Shown: positions 37,100 through 46,958, counted from the first letter of the stretch. The stretch is DNA of 64,000 bases from Streptomyces sp. NBC_00691 (GCF_036226665.1 NZ_CP109007.1:1736001-1800000); one strand, 5' to 3'. The notes: generated from the sequence alone by a model not told the origin. Made by a program: numbers and translations.

Positions 37100-37226
37100 C
37101 CTAACGGCAATAGACGCTAGAGTGTGGCAGTGCCAAGGGCCGGAAACAGCCCTCACACGAGGGTGCGGACCTCCGGAGGGAATCGGAGTCCGCCGTTCCC
37201 CTGGACGAAGGACAAAGGAGTCGCGG

Positions 37227-37985
37227 GTGTCCAGCTCCGACATCTTCCTCGGCGAGACCATCGGTACCGCCGTTCTGATTCTGCTCGGCGGCGGTGTGTG
37301 CGCCGCCGTCACGCTCAAGGGCTCCAAGGCCCGCAACGCGGGCTGGCTCGCGATCACCTTCGGGTGGGGCTTCGCCGTCATGACGGCCGTCTACATGACG
37401 GCTTCCCTCTCGGGTGCCCATCTGAACCCCGCCGTCACGGTCGGAATCGCGATCAAGGACGGCGAGTGGGGCGACGTCCCCGTCTACATCGCCGGCCAGA
37501 TGCTCGGCGCCATGATCGGCGCCGTGCTGGTCTGGGTGGCCTACTACGGCCAGTTCCAGGCGCACCTCGACGACCCCGAGGCCTCGGGCCAGAAGCCGAT
37601 CGAGGGCCCCGGCCCGGTGCTCGGCATCTTCTCCACCGGCCCCGAGATCCGGAACACCTGGCAGAACCTGGCCACCGAGATCATCGGCACCGTCGTGCTC
37701 GTCCTGGCCGTGCTCACCCAGGGCCTCAACGACAGCGGCAAGGGCCTCGGCGTCATAGGCGCCCTGATCACCGCGTTCGTCGTGGTCTCCATCGGCCTCT
37801 CGCTCGGCGGCCCGACCGGCTACGCGATCAACCCGGCCCGTGACCTCGGCCCGCGCATCGTGCACGCCCTGCTCCCGCTGAAGCACAAGGGCGGCTCCGA
37901 CTGGAGCTACGCCTGGATCCCGGTCGCCGGTCCGCTGATCGGTGGAGCCATCGCCGCGGGTATCTACAACATCGCGTTCGCCTGA
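37227..37985 (+). CDS. glpF: glycerol uptake facilitator (aquaglyceroporin)
   Basis: The 252-residue membrane channel has six transmembrane helices and two half-helices with the NPA boxes HLNPAVT and INPARD; the Asp after the second NPA favours glycerol over water. It lets glycerol cross the cell membrane, where GlpK traps it as glycerol-3-phosphate. In Streptomyces this gene is called gylC. GTG 37227 has AAGGAG six bases upstream; longer forms read through the operator region. It is the first gene of the glpF-glpK-glpD operon. Confidence 0.95.
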   Translation: MSSSDIFLGETIGTAVLILLGGGVCAAVTLKGSKARNAGWLAITFGWGFAVMTAVYMTASLSGAHLNPAVTVGIAIKDGEWGDVPVYIAGQMLGAMIGAVLVWVAYYGQFQAHLDDPEASGQKPIEGPGPVLGIFSTGPEIRNTWQNLATEIIGTVVLVLAVLTQGLNDSGKGLGVIGALITAFVVVSIGLSLGGPTGYAINPARDLGPRIVHALLPLKHKGGSDWSYAWIPVAGPLIGGAIAAGIYNIAFA

Positions 37986-38020
37986 GACGTCCTTCTTCCA
38001 GACCTCCCATGGAGCACACC

Positions 38021-39553
38021 GTGACCGACGCACACACCTCCGGCCCGTTCATCGCGGCCATCGACCAGGGCACCACCTCCTCCCGCTGCATCGTCTTCGA
38101 CAAGGACGGCCGGATCGTCTCGGTCGACCAGAAGGAGCACGAGCAGATCTTCCCGAAGCCGGGCTGGGTCGAGCACGACGCCGCCGAGATCTGGACCAAC
38201 GTCCAGGAGGTCGTCGCCGGAGCCCTGACGAAGGGCGGCATCGCCGCCTCCGACGTCAAGGCCATCGGCATCACCAACCAGCGCGAGACCACCCTGCTCT
38301 GGGACAAGAACACCGGTGAGCCCGTCCACAACGCCCTCGTCTGGCAGGACACCCGCACCGACGCCCTCTGCAAGGAGCTCGGCCGCAACGTCGGCCAGGA
38401 CCGCTTCCGCCGCGAGACCGGCCTGCCGCTGGCCAGCTACTTCGCCGGCCCGAAGATCCGCTGGATGCTCGACAACGTCGAGGGGCTGCGCGAGCGCGCC
38501 GAGGCCGGCGACATCCTCTTCGGCACCATGGACTCGTGGGTCATCTGGAACCTCACGGGTGGCACCGACGGCGGCGTGCACGTCACCGACGTCACCAACG
38601 CCTCCCGCACCATGCTGATGAACCTGCACACGCTGGCCTGGGACGAGAAGATCGCGGAGTCGATGGGGGTCCCCCTCAACGTCCTCCCCGAGATCCGCTC
38701 CTCCGCCGAGGTCTACGGCCACGTCAAGGACGGCGCCCTCGCCGGTGTCCCGGTCGCCTCGGCGCTCGGCGACCAGCAGGCCGCCCTGTTCGGCCAGACC
38801 TGTTTCGCCGAGGGCGAGGCGAAGTCTACGTACGGCACCGGCACCTTCATGCTGATGAACACCGGCGACAAGATCATCAACTCCTACAGCGGCCTGCTGA
38901 CCACGGTCGGCTACCAGATCGGCGACCAGAAGCCGGTCTACGCCCTGGAAGGCTCGATCGCCGTCACCGGTTCGCTGGTGCAGTGGATGCGCGACCAGAT
39001 GGGACTCATCAAGTCCGCCGCCGAGATCGAGACCCTCGCGTCCTCGGTCGAGGACAACGGCGGCGCCTACTTCGTGCCGGCCTTCTCCGGCCTGTTCGCC
39101 CCGTACTGGCGCTCCGACGCCCGCGGTGTGATCGCCGGCCTCACCCGTTACGTCACCAAGGCGCACATCGCCCGTGCCGTCCTGGAGGCCACCGCCTGGC
39201 AGACCCGCGAGATCACCGACGCCATGACGAAGGACTCCGGCGTCGAGCTGACCGCCCTCAAGGTCGACGGCGGCATGACCTCCAACAACCTGCTGATGCA
39301 GACCCTCTCGGACTTCCTGGACGCGCCCGTCGTGCGTCCGATGGTCGCCGAGACCACCTGCCTCGGTGCCGCCTACGCCGCCGGCCTGGCCGTCGGCTTC
39401 TGGCCGGACACCGACGCGCTGCGCGCCAACTGGCGTCGCGCCGCGGAATGGACCCCTCGCATGGACGCCGACAGGCGCGACAGCGAGTACAAGAGCTGGC
39501 TCAAGGCCGTTGAACGTTCCATGGGCTGGCTCGACGACGCATCCGAGGAGTAA
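38021..39553 (+). CDS. glpK: glycerol kinase
   Basis: The 510-residue FGGY-family kinase phosphorylates glycerol with ATP to sn-glycerol-3-phosphate. It has [15 protein letters not shown] (phosphate loop 1), [17 protein letters not shown]-equivalent WQDTRTD, and [13 protein letters not shown] (ATP loop), all conserved. I prefer GTG 38021 because GGAG lies six bases upstream; ATG 38009 contains that site in its coding part and has no signal of its own. It follows glpF by 35 bp and precedes glpD by 5 bp. In Streptomyces it is gylA. Confidence 0.96.
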   Translation: MTDAHTSGPFIAAIDQGTTSSRCIVFDKDGRIVSVDQKEHEQIFPKPGWVEHDAAEIWTNVQEVVAGALTKGGIAASDVKAIGITNQRETTLLWDKNTGEPVHNALVWQDTRTDALCKELGRNVGQDRFRRETGLPLASYFAGPKIRWMLDNVEGLRERAEAGDILFGTMDSWVIWNLTGGTDGGVHVTDVTNASRTMLMNLHTLAWDEKIAESMGVPLNVLPEIRSSAEVYGHVKDGALAGVPVASALGDQQAALFGQTCFAEGEAKSTYGTGTFMLMNTGDKIINSYSGLLTTVGYQIGDQKPVYALEGSIAVTGSLVQWMRDQMGLIKSAAEIETLASSVEDNGGAYFVPAFSGLFAPYWRSDARGVIAGLTRYVTKAHIARAVLEATAWQTREITDAMTKDSGVELTALKVDGGMTSNNLLMQTLSDFLDAPVVRPMVAETTCLGAAYAAGLAVGFWPDTDALRANWRRAAEWTPRMDADRRDSEYKSWLKAVERSMGWLDDASEE

Positions 39554-39558
39554 GACAC

Positions 39559-41163
39559 ATGACCACCCTGCAGAGCGTCCCTGCCCTTGGGACGCACCCG
39601 GCGTCCGGCTCCCTCCCGAGCCGCGCCGAGACCCGGGACCGGCTTTCCAAGGCGACGTACGACCTCCTGGTGATCGGCGGCGGCATCCTGGGCATCTCCA
39701 CCGCCTGGCACGCCGCGCAGTCGGGCCTGCGGGTGGCCCTGGTGGACGCCGGCGACTTCGCCGGCGCCACCTCCTCCGCCTCCTCGAAGCTCCTCCACGG
39801 CGGTCTGCGCTACCTGCAGACCGGCGCGGTCAAGCTGGTCGCGGAGAACCACTTCGAGCGGCGTGCGGTCTCCCGTCAGGTGGCACCGCACCTCGCCAAC
39901 CCCCTCACCTTCTACCTGCCCGTCTACAAGGGCGGCCCGCACGGCGCGGCCAAGCTCGGTGCCGGTGTCTTCGCCTACAGCGCCCTCTCCGCGTTCGGCG
40001 ACGGCGTCGGGCACCTGCTCTCCCCCGCCAAGGCCGCGCAGGACGTGCCGGAGCTGCGCACCGACAACCTCAAGGCCGTGGCCGTCTACGGCGACGACCA
40101 GATGAACGACGCCCGCATGGCGCTGATGACGGTGCGCGCCGCCGTCGACGCCGGCGCCACCGTCCTCAACCACGCCGAGGTCACCGGGCTGCGCTTCACC
40201 CGCGGCCGGGTGACCGGCGCCGAGCTCAAGGACCGCACCAGCGGCGACGAGTTCGGCGTCACCGCCCGTCTCGTGCTCAACGCCACCGGCCCGTGGGTCG
40301 ACCACCTGCGCCGGATGGAGGACCCGAACGCGGCCCCCTCCATCCGCCTCTCCAAGGGCGCGCACCTGGTCCTCAAGCGGACCTCGCCGTGGAAGGCCGC
40401 CCTGGCCACCCCGATCGACAAGTACCGCATCACCTTCGCCCTCCCCTGGGAGGACATGCTGCTGCTCGGCACCACCGACGAGGAGTACGAGGGCGACCCC
40501 GGCCAGGTCGAGGTCACCGAGAAGGACACCGCCCAGATCCTGGACGAGGCCGCCTTCTCCATCCGCGACCAGCAGCTGTCGCGCGATCTGATCACCTACG
40601 CCTTCGCCGGTCTGCGGGTGCTCCCGGGCGGGCCCGGCGACACCTCGAAGGCCAAGCGCGAGACGGTCGTCACCGAGGGCCGCGGCGGCATGCTGTCGGT
40701 GGCCGGCGGCAAGTGGACGACCTTCCGCCACATCGGCCGTACGGTGATGAAGAAGCTGGAGCAGCTCCCCGGCCACCCGCTGGGCGAGGACTACGAGTCG
40801 GTGTCGACGCTGCCGAAGCGGCTGCCGCTGCCCGGCATCGCCAACCCCAACGCCGTCGCGCACCGGCTGCTCGTCGACGGTCCGGCACCCGGCCCGCGGA
40901 TGGCCGCAGACACCGCCAGGCACCTGGCGACGCACTACGGCTCGCTCTCCTTCGACATCGCCCGCATGGCGAACGAGAACCCGGAGCTGGCACGGCGCAT
41001 ACACCCGGACGCGCCGGAGATCTGGGCGCAGGTCGCCTACGCCCGCGATCACGAGTGGGCCGAGACGGCCGACGACGTGCTGCGCCGCCGTACGACGCTG
41101 ACCATCCGCGGCCTCGCGACGGACGAGATCCGCGCGGACGTCGAGAAGATGCTGGACGAGTAG
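39559..41163 (+). CDS. glpD: glycerol-3-phosphate dehydrogenase (FAD, respiratory)
   Basis: The 534-residue flavoenzyme oxidises glycerol-3-phosphate to dihydroxyacetone phosphate at the membrane and feeds electrons to quinone. The FAD-binding GxGxxG block LLVIGGGILGISTA lies near 36-49, SSKLLHGGLRYL is the substrate-side Arg region, and GGKWTTFRHIG plus a helical C-terminal domain complete the family plan. ATG 39559 uses GAGGAG at the end of glpK. It is the last gene of the operon (gylB in Streptomyces); a strong hairpin follows, so the gylX gene reported after gylB in S. coelicolor is not part of the unit here. Confidence 0.95.
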   Translation: MTTLQSVPALGTHPASGSLPSRAETRDRLSKATYDLLVIGGGILGISTAWHAAQSGLRVALVDAGDFAGATSSASSKLLHGGLRYLQTGAVKLVAENHFERRAVSRQVAPHLANPLTFYLPVYKGGPHGAAKLGAGVFAYSALSAFGDGVGHLLSPAKAAQDVPELRTDNLKAVAVYGDDQMNDARMALMTVRAAVDAGATVLNHAEVTGLRFTRGRVTGAELKDRTSGDEFGVTARLVLNATGPWVDHLRRMEDPNAAPSIRLSKGAHLVLKRTSPWKAALATPIDKYRITFALPWEDMLLLGTTDEEYEGDPGQVEVTEKDTAQILDEAAFSIRDQQLSRDLITYAFAGLRVLPGGPGDTSKAKRETVVTEGRGGMLSVAGGKWTTFRHIGRTVMKKLEQLPGHPLGEDYESVSTLPKRLPLPGIANPNAVAHRLLVDGPAPGPRMAADTARHLATHYGSLSFDIARMANENPELARRIHPDAPEIWAQVAYARDHEWAETADDVLRRRTTLTIRGLATDEIRADVEKMLDE

Positions 41164-41187
41164 GAGCGGGGCGGCGACTGCCGTACG

Positions 41188-41224
41188 CGCGGGGGCGGTT
41201 CCTCACCGGAGGACCGCCCCCGCG
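41188..41224 (+). terminator. hairpin terminator after glpD
   Basis: CGCGGGGGCGG and CCGCCCCCGCG form an 11-bp stem that extends inward through TCCTC/GAGGA, with loop ACCG, 24 bp past the glpD stop. Confidence 0.8.
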
Positions 41225-41278
41225 GCGTGCCACACGCCGTCCACAACGCCGCAACACTCGGCGCGCAGAGTGGAGCGC

Positions 41279-42340
41279 ATGAAATTCCAGGTGCTCACGA
41301 TCGTCCACCACTCCCCGCATCCGCTCACCGGCGAACTCCTTTCCGCCACCGACCGGTTGGAGCAGGTCGTCACGCTCGGCGAGACCGCCGAACGGCTCGG
41401 CTTCGACGCCTACGCCATCGGCGAGCGGCACGCCGGCCCGTTCCTCTCCTCCGCCCCGACCGTGCTGCTGGCCGCGCTCGCCGCCCGTACCACCCGGATC
41501 AGACTGCTCACCGGCGTCACCGTCGTCGCGATCCTCGACCCGGTCCGGGTCGCCGAGGACTACGCCACCCTCGACCAGCTCTCCCGCGGCCGGCTCGAAC
41601 TCGTCGTCGGCAAGGGCGCGGAGGCCGGCCACTTCGACCTCTTCGGCCTGGACGAGGAGCGGCAGTGGGACCTCCAGAAGGAGAAGTACGAGCTGCTCCG
41701 GCGGCTGTGGACGGAGGAGGGCGTCGACTGGGAGGGCGAGTTCCGGCCCTCGTTGAAGAACGTCACCACGGTGCCGCGCCCGTACGCGGGACCGCCGCGG
41801 ATCTGGCACGGCTCGGCCACCAGCCTCAACTCCCCCGAACTCGCGGCCAGACACGGCGACCCGCTCTTCACCGCCAACGCGATCCAGCCCCGCGAGGCGT
41901 ACGCAAGGCTCATCGCCCACTACCGGGAGAAGTTCGAGGAGTACGGGCACGACCCGGCGCACGCGCGCGTGGCGGCCGGTTCCGGCGGCCTGCTCATCGC
42001 CGACACGACCGAGGAGGCGATCGCCCGCCACAAGGACCTCTACGAGGCGAAGGTACGGCAGAGCTTCAGGCCGCACCTGGAGGGCAAGGCCGGGTACAAC
42101 ACCCCGTTCCGCACGATCGAGGACGCCGTCGCGGACGGTCCCCAGCTGATCGGCTCCCCGCAGCGGATCATCGACAAGATCCTCGGCTACCACGCCCACT
42201 ACGGGCACGACCTGCAGTCCATCACGGTCGACACGTTCGGCCAGTCGACGGCCGAGCAGATCGAGACGCTCCAGCGCTTCGCCGAGGAGATCGCGCCGGT
42301 GGTCCGGAGGGAGGCGCCGAGCACGCTCTGGGAGGAGTGA
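41279..42340 (+). CDS. LLM-class flavin-dependent oxidoreductase
   Basis: The 353-residue protein has the luciferase-like TIM-barrel features: AERLGFDAYAIGERHAG, RTTRIRLLTGVTVVAILDPVRVAEDYATLDQLS and the SRGRLELVVGKG strand. It should use FMNH2 (more likely) or F420 to oxidise an unknown small molecule; the EERH-type entry resembles alkanal or xenobiotic monooxygenase-like members. I use ATG 41279, with GGAG three bases upstream; a GTG three codons earlier is possible. It lies past the glpD terminator, so it is not part of the glycerol operon. Confidence 0.88.
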   Translation: MKFQVLTIVHHSPHPLTGELLSATDRLEQVVTLGETAERLGFDAYAIGERHAGPFLSSAPTVLLAALAARTTRIRLLTGVTVVAILDPVRVAEDYATLDQLSRGRLELVVGKGAEAGHFDLFGLDEERQWDLQKEKYELLRRLWTEEGVDWEGEFRPSLKNVTTVPRPYAGPPRIWHGSATSLNSPELAARHGDPLFTANAIQPREAYARLIAHYREKFEEYGHDPAHARVAAGSGGLLIADTTEEAIARHKDLYEAKVRQSFRPHLEGKAGYNTPFRTIEDAVADGPQLIGSPQRIIDKILGYHAHYGHDLQSITVDTFGQSTAEQIETLQRFAEEIAPVVRREAPSTLWEE

Positions 42341-42481
42341 GACCGCCGTGTGCGGAGGCGAGTTCCTGGGTAGTCGATCAAGGCCGCACGGGTTTTCGGG
42401 GATGTCCGGGGGCTGCGGACGGACCTGGAGAAAGCCGTAAGGTTGGTCCGTACGACAGGAACTTCGAAAAGGAGGCGCTGG

Positions 42482-43657
42482 GTGATCGAGCTCGAGGGGG
42501 TACCCGAGCTGATCGACCCGGTCATGGTGGCCGCGTTCGAAGGCTGGAACGACGCCGGCGACGCCGCCTCCACCGCGGTCGCCCATCTGGACCGGGAATG
42601 GAAGGGCGAGGTGTTCGCGGCGCTCGACGCCGAGGACTACTACGACTTCCAGGTCAACCGGCCCACTGTCTTCCTGGACAACGGGGTCCGGAAGATCACC
42701 TGGCCGACGACCCGGCTCTCCGTGGTCCGGGTCGGCGGCGACAAACCCCGTGACCTGGTGCTCGTGCGCGGGATCGAGCCGTCCATGCGCTGGCGCTCCT
42801 TCTGCAACGAGATCCTCGCCTTCGCCCACGAGCTGGGCGTGGAGATGGTCGTGATCCTGGGCGCGCTGCTCGGGGACACCCCGCACACCCGGCCGGTCCC
42901 GGTCAGCGGCGTGACCTCCGACCCGGACCTGGCGCGCACGATGGACCTGGAGGAGACCCGGTACGAGGGCCCGACGGGCATCGTGGGCATCCTCCAGGAG
43001 GCGTGCACCCACGCGGGCGTGCCGGCGGTGAGTCTGTGGGCGGCGGTGCCGCACTACGTGTCGCAGCCGCCGAACCCGAAGGCGACCCTGGCGCTCCTCA
43101 ACCGGCTGGAGGACCTGATCGGGCTGCGCATCCCGCTGGGCGAGCTGCCCGAGGACGCGCGGGCCTGGCAGGTGGGCGTGGACCAGCTGGCCGCCGAGGA
43201 CAGCGAGGTCGCCGAGTACGTGCAGACCCTCGAGGAGGCCCGGGACACGGCGGAGCTGCCGGAGGCCTCGGGCGAGGCGATCGCCCGGGAGTTCGAGCGG
43301 TATCTGAGGCGGCGCGAGCCCGGCACGGGGCCGGGCGGCGGCCCGGGGGTGGCGATGGAGGGCGGCGACACGCCGTTCCTCCGGGACCCCGGCAGCGGCC
43401 GCACGCGTCCGCCGAAGCCGGAGCAGCCGGGTCCGGAGGCGGTCCCGGGCACGGAGACGGCCGAGGGTTCGGAGGAGACGGACGTTCCGGAGGGACCGAC
43501 GGCGTCCGCCGACGGTTCACCGGACACGGACGCGGACACGGACGCGGGCAGGGACCCGGTCCTGGACACAGACGCAGACACGGGCGCAGACGCAGACGGT
43601 GACACGGGCGCGGGCAGCGACACGGACGGCGGCGCGGACGGCGAGTCCGGCAAGTAG
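42482..43657 (+). CDS. PAC2-family protein with acidic repeat tail
   Basis: The 391-residue protein contains the PAC2 (proteasome assembly chaperone 2-like) fold over about residues 1-270: MVAAFEGWNDAGDAAS, RLVLVRGIEPSMRWRSF and VPAVSLWAAVPHYVSQPPNPKA. Actinobacterial members are widespread but their role is not settled; the eukaryotic relatives help assemble 20S alpha rings. The last 100 residues are disordered, with Asp-Thr-Asp-Ala repeats (DTDADTDAG, GADADGDTGAGSDTDGG). GTG 42482 has GGAGG six bases upstream. It lies 20 kb from prcBA, in a region where mycobacteria also have a PAC2 gene near metH. Confidence 0.88.
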   Translation: MIELEGVPELIDPVMVAAFEGWNDAGDAASTAVAHLDREWKGEVFAALDAEDYYDFQVNRPTVFLDNGVRKITWPTTRLSVVRVGGDKPRDLVLVRGIEPSMRWRSFCNEILAFAHELGVEMVVILGALLGDTPHTRPVPVSGVTSDPDLARTMDLEETRYEGPTGIVGILQEACTHAGVPAVSLWAAVPHYVSQPPNPKATLALLNRLEDLIGLRIPLGELPEDARAWQVGVDQLAAEDSEVAEYVQTLEEARDTAELPEASGEAIAREFERYLRRREPGTGPGGGPGVAMEGGDTPFLRDPGSGRTRPPKPEQPGPEAVPGTETAEGSEETDVPEGPTASADGSPDTDADTDAGRDPVLDTDADTGADADGDTGAGSDTDGGADGESGK

Positions 43658-43684
43658 CGGTCTCCGCCGGGGAGTCGAGACGGA

Positions 43685-43716
43685 ACGGGAGGGGTGCCCG
43701 AGGGCGCCCCTCCCGT
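43685..43716. terminator. bidirectional terminator, PAC2 and GH31 genes
   Basis: ACGGGAGGGGTGCCC pairs with GGCGCCCCTCCCGT over 13-14 positions (one wobble) between convergent genes. Confidence 0.75.
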
Positions 43717-43746
43717 CGTCGCGTCAGCCGCGGATCAGCTCACGCG

Positions 43747-46700
43747 TCAGGCGCAGCCGAACCGGGCCGCCGCCCAGTCCGCGTGGTCCCCGCTCTTCGA
43801 CCCGTTGGTGTCCGTGATCCGCAGCCGGACGTGCCGCGCTCCGGTCACGTCGACGTTCACGGGCAGGGTCGCCGAGGCTCCGGTGAGCCGGGGCGAGGTC
43901 CAGAGGACCTTGCCGTCGGCCTCGACGGAGAAGGCCACGTCGCCGTAGCCGTTGATCTCGTCATCGATGCCGACGTCGGCGGTGAAGGTGGTGCAGCGGC
44001 CGCCGAGGTAGACCTCGATGTCGGAGTCGGCGTGGGCCCCGATGCCCTTCTCGTAGGCCGTGCCCGCCAGGGTGAGGGGCTTGCCGTCGGCGGCTCCGGA
44101 CTCGCCGTTGGAGCGGTCGCGTTCGGGCGGTCCCCAGCCGTTGGTGGAGCGCAGCCAGACGAGGTCGCTCGCCCAGGCGTCGCCGGTGGGCGGCGGGGGC
44201 ATCACGCCGACCGCGAACCGCTGGACGGCGGTGCGGTCGGTGCCCGCGGCGCGGTGCCGGGCGGTGGCGGTGAGGGTGGCCTCGCCGGGCTCGGCGTCCG
44301 GGGCGGGGGTGACGGTGACCTCGACCCGGCGGGTGGTACCGGCCGGGACACGGGCGATCGGCGCCGCCGGGGTGACCTGCCAGCCGGCCGGGGCGGCGAG
44401 GGAGACCCGTACGTCGGTGGCGTCGCGGGTTCCGGCGGTGACGTCCACGGCGACGCTGCCGGGGGCTCCGGCGCCGAGTTCCTGCGCCGTGGGGACGGCG
44501 AGGGTGGCGGAGGCGCCCGGTACGGCGCCGCCGACCGCGCTGGTGTCGCTCAGCCGCAGTTCGAAGTCGCGGGCGGTGGAGAGGGCGGCCGTCTTGACCC
44601 GGACCACTCCCCCGCGCTCGTCGCGGTCGTACCACCAGCCCTGGGAGGCGGCGTCGAAGGCGGCGCGGGAGGTGAGGGCGGGCAGCTTGCGCCCGTCGAG
44701 CCGGACGGCGCCGGGGGCGTCGCCGGTGTGGACCGTGAAGGCGTACGGCCGGGCGTTCGCCTTGCCGGTGTACGTGCCCTTGCTCGCCCCGATGCGGACG
44801 GTGACGTCGCCTGCGCCGCGCTGCGGGGCGCGGACCTCGGCCCGCTGGGTGGCGTAGCGGCCGGTGCGGTGTTCGCGGGTGACGCCGTCGTCCTCGTACA
44901 GCTCGAAGGAGGAGCTGCCCTGCGGGTAGATGTCCCAGGCGATCGGGTCGCCGGGGGCGCGGTCGGTGTACGAGCGGATGTCGCCGGGCCACATCGGGAC
45001 GGTCGCCCCGGCCCGTACGAAGAGGGGCAGGGTGTCGAGCGGGGCGCTGTAGTCGTCGACGGTGAGGGGGCCTTCGTAGGTGCGGCCGCTCCAGTAGTCG
45101 ATCCAGGTGCCCCTGGGGAGGTAGATCCCGTCGCGTTCGACGGCGTCCTGGTACACGGGCGCCACGAGGAAGTCCTCGCCGCTGAGGAACTCGTACCTGG
45201 CGGCGTCGGTGGCGGCCCTGGGGTCGTCCGGGTACTCCAGGGCGAGCGGCCGGGCGAGGCCGACGCCGGTCCTGGTGGCCTGGTGGGCGTGGCTGTAGAT
45301 GTACGGGAGCAGGGCCTCGTGGAGCTTGAGGGAGGCGCGGTTGACGCTGGTGTAGGGCTCGCCGTAGCGGAAGGGCTGCTTGTCGTTGGCGGCCCAGCCG
45401 TCCATGGTCATCGTGACCGGCAGGAAGGTCTTCCACTGCAGGTCGCGGGCGTAGGTCTTGGCGCTGCCGCCGAAGATGCCGTCGACGTCGCCGGTGGTGT
45501 AGGCGAGTCCGGACATGGACGCGCCCGCGTAGGTCGGGATCTGCCAGCGGATGTACTCCCAGCTGCCGGACTGGTCGCCGGACCACTGGACGCCGCAGCG
45601 CTGGGCGCCGGACCAGCTCTCGGGGGCCCAGGTGAAGCCGCGGGCGTCGCTGTGGGCCTCGATGCCGGCGTGGGCGTCCTTGCAGCCGTCGAGGGCGAAC
45701 TTGTAGCCCTCGCCGACCCAGGCGACGTCGAGCTTGGCGACCCGCTGGCCGGCCTTGACCTGCTCTTCGAGCTTGTCGATGCCGTCCTCGGTCCAGAGGC
45801 CGAGCTTCATGCCGCGCTCGCCGAGTCCGGCGGAGGCCTCGGCGAGGTTCTCGTAGCCGCAGCCGTAACCGTCGTTGACGAGCATCCAGCCGTTGGGCAT
45901 GTCGTTCTCGACGTAGCCGTCGGCGACCTTCAGTGCGTCGAGGGTGCGGCGTTCGCCCCGGTTGGCGTTGTGGAGGTAGCAGTCGGCGTCGCCGATCTCC
46001 AGGCCGTACACGGGCGGCAGGAAGGGTTTGCCGGTGAGCCGGGTGTACTGGCCGATGACGTCCTTGGCGGCGTCGCCGCCGGTGCCGGCGAAGTAGTAGG
46101 CGTCGAAGCGCCGTTCCTCGGCGCTGGTGGTGACGGGCTCGGTGAAGGCGTAGGTGTTCGGCGCGTAGGTGTTGCGGTAGACGCCGTAGCCGGCGGAGGA
46201 GAGGTAGAACGGGACGGAGTTGGGGTGGCCGCCGTCGTTCCAGTTGTAGTCGACGCCGACCTCGACGGTCTTGTCGCGGTGGGAGGTGTTGCCGCGGCCG
46301 TTCTGCATGCCGGCGCCGTAGAACTGCTCGGTGGCGCCCCGGGCGAGGGTCTGGGTGGTGCGGTCGGCGGTCCAGCTGAGACCGCGGGACTCGCTCCACA
46401 GCGGGGTGCCGTCGGCGCGCAGGGCGGCGAAGCGGAGCGGTGACTTGTAGGCGCGCAGGGTCACCTCGGAGCTGCTCAGTTCGTAGCGGTCGCCCAGGTC
46501 GCGCCAGCGGGTGGCCGGGGGCGGGCCCTGGGGCAGCGTGATGTCGCTGCCGGTGGGGTCGGTGAACGTGCCGTCGGGGGCGAGTTCGATGCGGAAGGTG
46601 TCGGCGGTGACGAAGCTGACCCGGGCCTGGGCCCGGCCCGCGGTCAGGCGGTAGACGGACCCGGCGGCGGCGAAGCCTGTGAGGTCGCCGACCGTGGTGG

Positions 46701-46824
46701 CGGGCTCCTGTGGCGTGGTGTCGGCCTGGTCGGCGCGGTCGGTGGGGAGGGCCGAGGCGGTGGCGCCGGGTCCCGCGAAGGCCGCGAGGAGCCCGAGGAC
46801 GGCCCCGGCCAGTGCAACTTTCAT
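43747..46824 (-). CDS. secreted glycoside hydrolase family 31 protein with NEW3 and NPCBM domains
   Basis: This 1,025-residue exported enzyme has a Sec signal (MKVALAGAVLGLLAAF...ASA), an N-terminal beta domain, a GH31 TIM barrel (about 230-580), beta domains, a NEW3-like module (about 760-860) and a C-terminal NPCBM carbohydrate-binding module (ASDLVWLRSTNGWG to the end). In the barrel, KLDVAWVGEGY holds the probable Asp nucleophile and WSGDQ the probable acid/base, unlike the WIDMNE form of standard alpha-glucosidases; this recalls GH31 branches that act on alpha-galactosides or alpha-GalNAc. The substrate is therefore uncertain. ATG 46824 and an in-frame ATG at 46842 are both possible; neither has a clear ribosome site. 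Confidence 0.88.
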   Translation of the reverse strand: MKVALAGAVLGLLAAFAGPGATASALPTDRADQADTTPQEPATTVGDLTGFAAAGSVYRLTAGRAQARVSFVTADTFRIELAPDGTFTDPTGSDITLPQGPPPATRWRDLGDRYELSSSEVTLRAYKSPLRFAALRADGTPLWSESRGLSWTADRTTQTLARGATEQFYGAGMQNGRGNTSHRDKTVEVGVDYNWNDGGHPNSVPFYLSSAGYGVYRNTYAPNTYAFTEPVTTSAEERRFDAYYFAGTGGDAAKDVIGQYTRLTGKPFLPPVYGLEIGDADCYLHNANRGERRTLDALKVADGYVENDMPNGWMLVNDGYGCGYENLAEASAGLGERGMKLGLWTEDGIDKLEEQVKAGQRVAKLDVAWVGEGYKFALDGCKDAHAGIEAHSDARGFTWAPESWSGAQRCGVQWSGDQSGSWEYIRWQIPTYAGASMSGLAYTTGDVDGIFGGSAKTYARDLQWKTFLPVTMTMDGWAANDKQPFRYGEPYTSVNRASLKLHEALLPYIYSHAHQATRTGVGLARPLALEYPDDPRAATDAARYEFLSGEDFLVAPVYQDAVERDGIYLPRGTWIDYWSGRTYEGPLTVDDYSAPLDTLPLFVRAGATVPMWPGDIRSYTDRAPGDPIAWDIYPQGSSSFELYEDDGVTREHRTGRYATQRAEVRAPQRGAGDVTVRIGASKGTYTGKANARPYAFTVHTGDAPGAVRLDGRKLPALTSRAAFDAASQGWWYDRDERGGVVRVKTAALSTARDFELRLSDTSAVGGAVPGASATLAVPTAQELGAGAPGSVAVDVTAGTRDATDVRVSLAAPAGWQVTPAAPIARVPAGTTRRVEVTVTPAPDAEPGEATLTATARHRAAGTDRTAVQRFAVGVMPPPPTGDAWASDLVWLRSTNGWGPPERDRSNGESGAADGKPLTLAGTAYEKGIGAHADSDIEVYLGGRCTTFTADVGIDDEINGYGDVAFSVEADGKVLWTSPRLTGASATLPVNVDVTGARHVRLRITDTNGSKSGDHADWAAARFGCA

Positions 46825-46889
46825 GCGTGATGATGATTGCATGGAGCTTATTTAGCGCAGGAACGAGCAGTCCCGCCAGGACAAAACGG

Positions 46890-46928
46890 AACCGCCCTCG
46901 GACTTCGGCGAGAAGTCCAAGGGCGGTT
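46890..46928 (-). terminator. hairpin terminator after mshC
   Basis: AACCGCCCT and AGGGCGGTT form a 9-bp stem, continued after one mismatch by GGACTT/AAGTCC, 30 bp past the mshC stop. Confidence 0.75.
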
Positions 46929-46958
46929 GCCTGAATGGGAGTTGTGCGGTCCTGCTCG

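Noticed and set aside
37101..38033. A 310-codon frame on the minus strand across glpF
   Set aside because: It is antisense to glpF and its product is a low-complexity Asp/Gly/Val-rich chain.
41164..41278. gylX after glpD as in S. coelicolor
   Set aside because: A strong terminator follows glpD and the next gene is an LLM oxidoreductase; no similarity to a glycerol gene is evident.
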